DNA of 64,000 nt from assembly GCF_900696085.1 (NCBI RefSeq), contig NZ_CAADFC020000021.1, positions 62,001-126,000 of the forward strand, given 5' to 3'. Below the pieces are notes generated by a model, which was given only the letters and a program-made list of their open reading frames with translations, was not told the DNA's origin and ran no database searches. Position 1 is the stretch's first letter; every line of letters starts with the position of its first letter. A program made the translations under genes and the position numbers. The DNA is from Bradyrhizobium ivorense. Its GTDB lineage: Bacteria > Pseudomonadota > Alphaproteobacteria > Rhizobiales > Xanthobacteraceae. This document shows positions 58,092-64,000 of this stretch, piece after piece.

Positions 58092-59270
58092 GTGAAAAAC
58101 GTCCATGAACGCCGCCTGGAAGAACGCCGTTCCAGTGCCTCTTCGGAAGCGGCGACGCAACGTCTGGTAGACCACACCATCAGGTTCATACGCGCCGCCA
58201 CCCCGGATGCCAGGCCCGATGGCCGGGCGAGCAGGTCCATCGACAGGCGATGGCTGTGGTCGCTTTGCGCGGCCATGCTTGCCGTCTATTTCGCCGCCGC
58301 CCTGTATCTCGATCGAAGCTTTGTCGATCCGACACCGAAGGGCGAAGTGGTCGTGCGCCTGACGCGGCCCTTCGAGCGGTACGGGCTTGCTTCGGTGGCG
58401 TTCCCGGTCAACCTGAATGCCGAAGCCGACAACCCAGCCATCGACGGCGACCGCACATCGCGGTTGGTCATCTACGAGGACGATCGCCCGCTCGGCCCGG
58501 CGCATGTGGGGTTCGGGGAAATCGACAAGCTGGGCGGCGGCCGGTTTTCCCACCTGCCGAACGGCATCTTGTTCTCAAGCAGCGACGGCACCGATCCGAA
58601 CACCAACCGCCGCAACTATTGGGCTGTCGTTCCGATCGAGCTGAAACCGAAGGGTGACAACGTTGTGCGTCTGATGGGCCCCTTCGAGCGGTACGCCCTT
58701 GCATCGGTGGCGCGCCCGAGCAAGCTGGAGGCCGCAGCCGACGACCCGGCGGTTGAGGGGGATCGCACATCCAAGGTGGTCGTCTACGAGAATGACCGTC
58801 CGCTCGGACCCGCACACACGGGGTTCGGCGAGATCGACAAGCTGGGGGGCGGTCGATTTTCTCATCAGACAACCGGCATCGTCTTCTCGAGCAGCGACGG
58901 CAGCGATCCGAATACCAATGGCCGCACCTATTGGGCCGTCGTCCCGCCTCCCCCGAAACGGCCGGCAGGGCGAGAAGTCGTGCAACTGACCGGGCCCTTC
59001 GAACGGTACAAACTAGCATCCGTGGCGCGCGACCTGTCGCAGGAACTGCAGGCCGAAGCCGACAAGCCGACCGTCGAGGGGGATCGTACGTCCAAGCTGG
59101 TCGTCTACGAGAATGAGCGTCAGCTTGGCCCCGGGCACGCAACCTTCACCGACATCAACGAGCACGGCGGCGGCCGATTCTCCCATCAGCCAACCGGCAT
59201 CATCTTCTCGACCAGCGACGGCACCGACCCGAACACCAACGGGCGCGTCTACTGGGCGGTCGTCCCGTAA
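58092..59270 (+). CDS. membrane-anchored protein with three tandem about 104-residue repeats
   Basis: 392 residues from GTG 58092; the next in-frame ATG is at residue 61 inside the membrane helix, so the GTG is kept. Residues 1-52 are basic and cytoplasmic, 53-73 form one membrane helix (WLWSLCAAMLAVYFAAALYL), and the rest lies outside. From residue 84 there are three repeats (84, 188, 293) with the shared pattern VV(R/Q)L-PFERY-LASVA, VVYENDRPLGPAH, F-EIDKLGGGRFSH, and FSSSDGTDPNTNGR-YWAVVP. Similar segments occur as I recall next to glycosyl or sulphotransferases in Bradyrhizobium and cyanobacteria. A surface carbohydrate-binding role is inference. Confidence 0.75.
   Translation: MKNVHERRLEERRSSASSEAATQRLVDHTIRFIRAATPDARPDGRASRSIDRRWLWSLCAAMLAVYFAAALYLDRSFVDPTPKGEVVVRLTRPFERYGLASVAFPVNLNAEADNPAIDGDRTSRLVIYEDDRPLGPAHVGFGEIDKLGGGRFSHLPNGILFSSSDGTDPNTNRRNYWAVVPIELKPKGDNVVRLMGPFERYALASVARPSKLEAAADDPAVEGDRTSKVVVYENDRPLGPAHTGFGEIDKLGGGRFSHQTTGIVFSSSDGSDPNTNGRTYWAVVPPPPKRPAGREVVQLTGPFERYKLASVARDLSQELQAEADKPTVEGDRTSKLVVYENERQLGPGHATFTDINEHGGGRFSHQPTGIIFSTSDGTDPNTNGRVYWAVVP
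58341..59267 (+). repeat. three tandem coding repeats, period about 312-315 bases
   Basis: Units begin at 58341, 58653 and 58968 (residues 84, 188, 293). The second and third match closely in the EIDKLGGGRFSH and DPNTNG segments but are diverged in the linkers, so the duplication is older than that in the RTX gene. Confidence 0.88.
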
Positions 59271-59296
59271 GCACGCGGGATGGCCTGGCAAGCGAT

Positions 59297-60013
59297 CTAG
59301 TTCCGGCGGCGCCGGCGAAAATCCCGCTTCTTCGGTTTCGGCGCCAGTTCCGGCATCGTTGCCTGGACGTCGCGGAAGCGCGTCAGCATCCGATCGAAAC
59401 TGTCGTTCAAGGCCTCGGCGATGTCCGGCCGCTTTTGCAGCGCCCCCAGCAGCATCGCCGCCGCCTCGATGGTGGACAGGCCGTCGCGGCGCGGTTCCCG
59501 TCGCAACTGGCCGTAGCGCGAGGGCCGTTTCGGTCCGAGGATCACCCGCTGACACCTGAGCATCCAGGGATTGCGCCACCACAGCGCCTTGGCCTGGCTC
59601 CAGGTGCCGTCGAGCAGCACGATGCCCTCGATGCGGCCGAGGATGCTGCGCTGGTTCGGCTCCAGTTCGCCCTTGCGGTTGATCGCGACGATCTCGGCAT
59701 CGGTATCGAGGTCCTCGACCTTGGCCGAGCCGAGATAGAGCACCGCCCAGCGCGCCGGATCGGCCACCGGCCGACCGAGCGCCTTGGCGAGGCTGGGCCA
59801 GGACAATCCGATCCGGTGCACCGCATTCTCGAAATGACGGGCGGTCAGCCGCGCGGTGCCGAGCGCCCTGTCCTGCTCCTGCGGATGCTGCAGGATCAGT
59901 AGCTGGATGCGGCTTTCGATCGGCGTGACGCTGTCGCAGATGCAGAGCGGCAGCGGCTTGCCGCAATGCGGGCAATCGGCCACGACATCGGGGGCTTCGA
60001 CAGGATTCGACAT
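59297..60013 (-). CDS. DTW-domain tRNA-uridine aminocarboxypropyltransferase-like protein
   Basis: 238 residues from ATG 60013. N-terminal zinc-type CPHCGKPLPLCICD cysteines, then ILQHPQEQDRALGTARL, and the DTW motif in LLDGTWSQAKALWWRNPW with the family-defining Asp-x-Thr-Trp. TapT/TuaA enzymes add aminocarboxypropyl to tRNA uridine 47 from SAM. The C-terminus is very basic (KPKKRDFRRRRRN), as fits tRNA binding. Ends 27 bases after the repeat gene, convergent. Confidence 0.88.
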   Translation of the reverse strand: MSNPVEAPDVVADCPHCGKPLPLCICDSVTPIESRIQLLILQHPQEQDRALGTARLTARHFENAVHRIGLSWPSLAKALGRPVADPARWAVLYLGSAKVEDLDTDAEIVAINRKGELEPNQRSILGRIEGIVLLDGTWSQAKALWWRNPWMLRCQRVILGPKRPSRYGQLRREPRRDGLSTIEAAAMLLGALQKRPDIAEALNDSFDRMLTRFRDVQATMPELAPKPKKRDFRRRRRN

Positions 60014-60085
60014 GCCACGGCTATACGCCGCCAATGGCCGCGCCAGCAACATCAACGCAAGGCCGGCCTCGCTCAGACCGTCTCG

Positions 60086-60991
60086 TTAAGGGGCCGGATC
60101 GGGCGCAATGATCAGATCCTCGGGATTGAAACGCAGCGACAGGCGGTTGCCGGAGATCTCGAAGGTGTCGTGCATGTTGGCCTTTTCGCCGTTCGGAAGG
60201 CGCAAAGTGTCGTCGCGCCTGACCGGGTCCTGGCGAATCCAGCTGTCGAATTCGGACAAACCGCTGTGGCCCTCCCGGATAAAGGTGACAAGCCGCCTGA
60301 ACAATTTGGGCCACATCACCAGAGCCTGGAGATCATTGAGCGCGACGATCGTGGCCGGTTTTTCCACCCCGACGCTCTCGCTGTCGAACATCCCGGCGTT
60401 ATCAGCCCTGGCCTGCGCAATGATGCTACGCAAGCGATCGATGAGAGCGATTGGCATCGTGTCATAGGGTTCGACATAGGCAAGGCCCGCGCGCACCAGT
60501 GTGGCGTTCACGCTGCCGTCGAGCCGTGCCTCGTCGACAAACAGCGGCTGTCCATCCTCCGTCGGTGGAACGCCGACATAGACCAGTCCGAGCAAGCGGC
60601 CGTTGGACTCGATGCCGTTGGCCACCACGTAACCCGGCAACGGGTCAACGTCGACGGCCGACACGATGTTGGGTTCGTCCGCAAAAAATTGGACACCTTT
60701 GTAGCCGAGCAGCGCCAGATTCCTGTCGCGGGCACCGAAGGCGAACCTGTCGTTTTGATGGGCCCCGTCAAAATGGGTTTCCAGCGTATCGATGCCTTCG
60801 TAGCGAACATTGATGCCTTTCGACCGGATGTCCGGCGGCCGGGCGGAAAAGCGCGGCAACGAGGCCAGGAGCTCGAGGTTGGCCGGCTCGAAGCGGATGG
60901 TGTCGCCGTCGGGCTGCGGGCCTCGCCGCGGATCGTCGGCGCGATGAATACGATACTGACCGTGGAGAACCGTGTAGCGTGCCTTCGCCAT
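60086..60991 (-). CDS. staphylococcal-nuclease-like protein with insertion and C-terminal extension
   Basis: 301 residues from ATG 60991 with AGGAGAGG upstream; ATG 60994 is also possible. The SNase active-site set is present: DGDT at 28-31, R63 and D68, T69, E71 in VRYEGIDTLETH, and R132 in NGRLLGLVYVG, followed by LVRAGLAYVEP. Relative to the 149-residue family type, the first loop (residues 36-60) and the middle (75-128) are longer, and about 125 residues are added at the C-terminus (WPKLFRRLVTFIREGHSGLSEF). No signal peptide is seen, so the enzyme may be cytosolic. Substrate unknown. Confidence 0.85.
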   Translation of the reverse strand: MAKARYTVLHGQYRIHRADDPRRGPQPDGDTIRFEPANLELLASLPRFSARPPDIRSKGINVRYEGIDTLETHFDGAHQNDRFAFGARDRNLALLGYKGVQFFADEPNIVSAVDVDPLPGYVVANGIESNGRLLGLVYVGVPPTEDGQPLFVDEARLDGSVNATLVRAGLAYVEPYDTMPIALIDRLRSIIAQARADNAGMFDSESVGVEKPATIVALNDLQALVMWPKLFRRLVTFIREGHSGLSEFDSWIRQDPVRRDDTLRLPNGEKANMHDTFEISGNRLSLRFNPEDLIIAPDPAP

Positions 60992-61246
60992 CATCCTCTC
61001 CTTCCGCAATATGACATCGAGTTGGCGGCGTGCGCCCAGCGCATCGCCGGCGACCAAGCCTAGCATCCCGGCCACAACCTAAAGTGTGAAGTTGACGACA
61101 ATTCGCTCCGGCCGCGGCGCTTTGCGGCGAGGCGTAGACGCAATCGACAAGCCATTCTCGCGTCTGCCGAAAATCGTGTCTCTTCCGCTTCGATGCGAGG
61201 TGCGGCATTTTGCCGTGCACCTCGCGCCAGAGCGCTCTCGAGCCGT

Positions 61247-64000
61247 TTATTCCGCCGGCGCGGGGACGGCGGACGGCGCGGAGCGCTGCCGCAGCCGGTC
61301 GATCAAGAGATAGATCACCGGTGTCGTGTACAGCGTCAGGATCTGCGACACGAACAGGCCGCCGATGATGGTGATGCCGAGCGGCCGGCGCAGCTCGGTG
61401 CCCGGGCCGGTCGCTATCACCAGCGGGACGCCGGCGAACAGCGCCGCCATCGTCGTCATCAGGATCGGGCGGAAGCGCGCCCGGCAGGCCTCGAAGATCG
61501 CATCGCGCGACGACAGGCCCTGATGCCGCTCGGCCTCGAGCGCGAAGTCGACCATCATGATGCCGTTCTTCTTGACGATGCCGATCAAGAGGATGATGCC
61601 GACGAAGGCGATCACGGTCAGCGGCGTGTTGGTGACCTGCAGCGCCAGCAGCGCGCCGAGCCCAGCCGACGGCAAGGTCGAGATGATCGTGATCGGATGC
61701 GCGAGGCTCTCATAGAGCACCCCGAGCACGATATACATCGCGACCAGCGCGCCGAGGATCAACAGCGGTTGCCGGCCGCTGGTCTTGTTGAAGTCGCCGG
61801 CATTGCCGTCAAAACTGCCGCGAATGCCCTCCGGCATGTGCAACTCGTTGACCGCCTGCTGGATGTTGCTGGTTGCGACCTCGAGCGGCACGTTGGGCAG
61901 CAGGTTGAACGACACCGTGGTCGAGGGGAAGCCGCCGGAGTGATAGACCGCGAGCGGCGACAGTCCGCGCTGGTAATGCACCACGGCCGACAGCGGCACC
62001 TGCGCGTCGCCGGCGCCGGCGACATAGACGCGGTCGAGGTTCGACGGGTCGCTCTGGAATTTGGGATCGGTTTCCAGCACCACCATGTACTGGTTGCGCT
62101 GGGTGTAGATGATCGAGATCTGGCGCTGGGCGAACGCGTTGTTGAGCGCGTTGTCGATGTCCTGGACGCGGACGCCGAGGCTGGAGGCGGTCTTGCGGTC
62201 GATCACGAGGTTGAGCTGCAGGCCGCCGGGATCGCGGTCGGAGGAGACGTCGGTGATGCCCTCCACCGTCTCCATCCGCTTGGCGACGATCGGCGCCCAT
62301 TTCTGCAGCAGATCGAGATCGGTCGAGGCCAGCGTGTACTGGTAGTCGGAATCGCTCTGCCGGCCGCCGGTGCGGATGTCCTGCGCCGCGAACATGAACA
62401 GGCGGATGCCGGGCACCATGAACAGATTGCGGCGCAGCCGGTCGATCACCTGCGCGGTCGAGAGCCCGCCGCGCTCCTCCGGCGGCTTGAGGCTGATGAA
62501 CATGGTGCCGCGGTTGGAGGTCGCCCCGCCCGGCCCGCCGCCGGAGCCGACCGACGAGCCGATGCCGGCGACCGCGGGATCGGCCATCACGATGTCGGCC
62601 AGCCGCTGCTGCAGCGAGAGCATCGCCTGGAACGAGATGTCCGCCGAGGCGCGCGTCGAGCCGATGACAAAACCGCTGTCGTCGGTCGGGAAATAGCCCT
62701 TCGGGGTCTTGATGTAGAGCGTCACCGTCAGCGCGATAGTGGCGAAGAACACGATCAAGGTGAGGAACGGATAGCCGAGCACGATCCGCAGGGTCGACGT
62801 ATAGAACGCGACGACGCGCGACAGCGTGCCCTCGATGGCGCGGTCGTACCAGGTGGCGTGGTCCGAGGTCGCCTCCTTGATGTAGTGCGCGCAAATCATC
62901 GGCGTGACCGTCAGCGACACCACGGTCGAGACCGCGATCGCAAACACCAGGGTCAGCGAGAATTCGCGCAGCAGCCGGCCGACCACGCCGTCCATGAAGA
63001 TCAGCGGCGTGAACGCGGCGATCAGCGACAACGAGATCGACAGCACGGTGAAGCCGATCTGCTTGGCGCCCTCGAGCGCGGCCGGATACGGCGCCATGCC
63101 CTGCTCGAGATTGCGGTACATGTTCTCGATCATCACGATGGCGTCGTCGACCACGAAGCCGACCGAGATCGCGAGCGCCATCAGCGACAGATTGTCGATC
63201 GAGAAGCCGGCGAGCCACATCCCGGCGCAGGTGCCGGCCAGCGCCAGCGGCACCGAGACGCCGGCGGCGATGGTCGGCACCATGCGGCGCAGGAACACAA
63301 ACACCACGACCATCACCAGCACCACGGTCGCGAGCAGCGTGAACTGCATGTCCTCGACGCTGGCGCGGATCGTTCCGGTGCGGTCGACCAGGGTCGAGAT
63401 CTCGACCCCGGCCGGGATCCATTGCTTCAGCTCCGGCAGCAGCGCGCGGACGCGGTCGACGGTGTCGATGACGTTGGCATCTCCCTGCTTGGTGATCTGG
63501 ATCAGCACCGCCGGCTGCTTGTTGAACCAGGCGATCGAGCGCGAATTGCGCACGGAATCCTCGACTTCGGCGACGTCGGCGAGGCGGACGAAATTGCCGA
63601 TCGAGCTCTTGATGATGATGTCGCGGAACTCGGCCGCGGTGCGCATTTGCCGGTTGATCGATAGCGTCTCGCTCTGCCGGCCGCCGTTGAAGATGCCGAC
63701 CGGCCCGAGCGGATTGGCGTTGATGATCGCGAGCCGGACGTCGTCGGTCGCGATCCCGGCGTTGGCCAGCGACACCGGGTTGAGCGCGATGCGCACCGCC
63801 GGTTGGTCGGCGCCGCTGACGGTCACCTCGCCGACCCCCGGCACTTGCGAGATGCGCTGCGCGATCACGGTGTCGGCGACGTCGTACATCGCGCTGGTCG
63901 AGATCGTCTTCGAGGTCAGCGCCAGCACGAACACCGGCGCCGCCGCCGGATTGGCCTTGCGGAATTTCGGCAGCGTCGGCAGGTCGCTCGGCAGGTCGGC
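61247..64000 (-). CDS. efflux RND transporter permease (N-terminus outside window)
   Basis: 917 residues are visible and the frame continues through the right edge, so about 100-130 N-terminal residues are missing compared with the usual 1030-1050. RND features: porter-domain sequences ISQVPGVGEVTVSGADQPAVRIAL, several membrane helices, the loop FSIDNLSLMALAISVGFVVDDAIVMIENM with the proton-relay Asp pair, and SGGGPGGATSN-type Gly-rich segment. MdtB/MdtC-like by the FAAQDIRTGGRQSDSDYQYTLAS segment. It pumps drugs or detergents to the outside with a membrane-fusion protein and TolC, neither next to it here. Confidence 0.92.
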   Translation of the reverse strand, partial: ADLPSDLPTLPKFRKANPAAAPVFVLALTSKTISTSAMYDVADTVIAQRISQVPGVGEVTVSGADQPAVRIALNPVSLANAGIATDDVRLAIINANPLGPVGIFNGGRQSETLSINRQMRTAAEFRDIIIKSSIGNFVRLADVAEVEDSVRNSRSIAWFNKQPAVLIQITKQGDANVIDTVDRVRALLPELKQWIPAGVEISTLVDRTGTIRASVEDMQFTLLATVVLVMVVVFVFLRRMVPTIAAGVSVPLALAGTCAGMWLAGFSIDNLSLMALAISVGFVVDDAIVMIENMYRNLEQGMAPYPAALEGAKQIGFTVLSISLSLIAAFTPLIFMDGVVGRLLREFSLTLVFAIAVSTVVSLTVTPMICAHYIKEATSDHATWYDRAIEGTLSRVVAFYTSTLRIVLGYPFLTLIVFFATIALTVTLYIKTPKGYFPTDDSGFVIGSTRASADISFQAMLSLQQRLADIVMADPAVAGIGSSVGSGGGPGGATSNRGTMFISLKPPEERGGLSTAQVIDRLRRNLFMVPGIRLFMFAAQDIRTGGRQSDSDYQYTLASTDLDLLQKWAPIVAKRMETVEGITDVSSDRDPGGLQLNLVIDRKTASSLGVRVQDIDNALNNAFAQRQISIIYTQRNQYMVVLETDPKFQSDPSNLDRVYVAGAGDAQVPLSAVVHYQRGLSPLAVYHSGGFPSTTVSFNLLPNVPLEVATSNIQQAVNELHMPEGIRGSFDGNAGDFNKTSGRQPLLILGALVAMYIVLGVLYESLAHPITIISTLPSAGLGALLALQVTNTPLTVIAFVGIILLIGIVKKNGIMMVDFALEAERHQGLSSRDAIFEACRARFRPILMTTMAALFAGVPLVIATGPGTELRRPLGITIIGGLFVSQILTLYTTPVIYLLIDRLRQRSAPSAVPAPAE

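Noticed and set aside
58341..59267. Possible pseudogene by internal duplication in the three-fold repeat gene
   Set aside because: All three units stay in frame with no stop, and motifs are kept, so a functional repeat protein is more likely.

Overview
The window looks like chromosomal DNA of a Bradyrhizobium-type alphaproteobacterium (Rhizobiales). The evidence is high GC with strong GC3 in the coding frames, the gene sets dusB(nifR3)-ntrBC / ntrYX / hfq-hflX and pcm-tolC-popZ-valS, a bifunctional ispDF, a BA14K-type small exported protein, and several families of short palindromic intergenic repeats. Genus level is inference from gene content and order, not from a database comparison.

Layout. 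1-2.6 kb: the end of an unknown gene, a glutathione transferase with a divergent TetR regulator and twin operator-like sites, and two small exported proteins. 2.7-4.1 kb: an orphan TAXI-type solute-binding protein. 4.9-9.6 kb: a 1577-residue RTX/VCBS repeat protein containing a recently duplicated module, followed by a hairpin terminator and tRNA-Ser(TGA). 10-12.5 kb: two tiny membrane peptides, an RlpA-like lipoprotein and an epoxide-hydrolase-like enzyme. 12.7-19.3 kb: a tightly packed + strand operon, dacA-like, tmk, holB, metG (with a histone-like N-terminal tail), tatD and an MBL-fold hydrolase. 19.4-25.4 kb: a nitroreductase-MarR pair with a perfect 26-bp palindrome at its promoter, converging on an acyl-CoA ligase and a TRAP transporter (fused DctQM plus DctP). 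25.9-29 kb: an HtrA-type protease, then a cobalt-type nitrile hydratase operon (alpha, beta, accessory protein). 29.2-34.6 kb: queC, mazG, a small unknown gene, mgtE, hflX, hfq.

35-43.5 kb holds the nitrogen-control genes ntrX, ntrY, ntrC, ntrB and dusB, all on the minus strand, with an unrelated + strand coiled-coil membrane gene between the ntrYX and ntrBC pairs. A GCAC-N7-GTGC site (NtrC type) lies exactly between the -35 and -10 boxes read for dusB-ntrBC, which suggests negative autoregulation. 43.5-48.3 kb: ispDF, a CinA C-terminal-type amidohydrolase, a BA14K-like protein, a COQ10/RatA-like protein, lipA and a 3-methyladenine glycosylase. 48.3-48.7 kb: a frameshifted remnant of a lanthionine-synthetase (LanC-like) C-terminus. 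48.7-55.1 kb: valS, popZ-like, tolC, pcm. 55.2-64 kb: tRNA-Asn, an anthrone-oxygenase-like protein with a divergent TetR, tRNA-Cys, a three-fold repeat membrane-anchored protein, a DTW-domain protein, a nuclease of the staphylococcal type, and an RND efflux pump running off the right edge.

Most of the window is conserved housekeeping sequence. The least explained items are the MetRS tail, the LanC remnant, the RTX/VCBS protein, the three-fold repeat protein, two peptides of about 30 residues, and the unknown gene at 31.0-31.4 kb. No CRISPR array, insertion sequence, integrase or phage module was seen.
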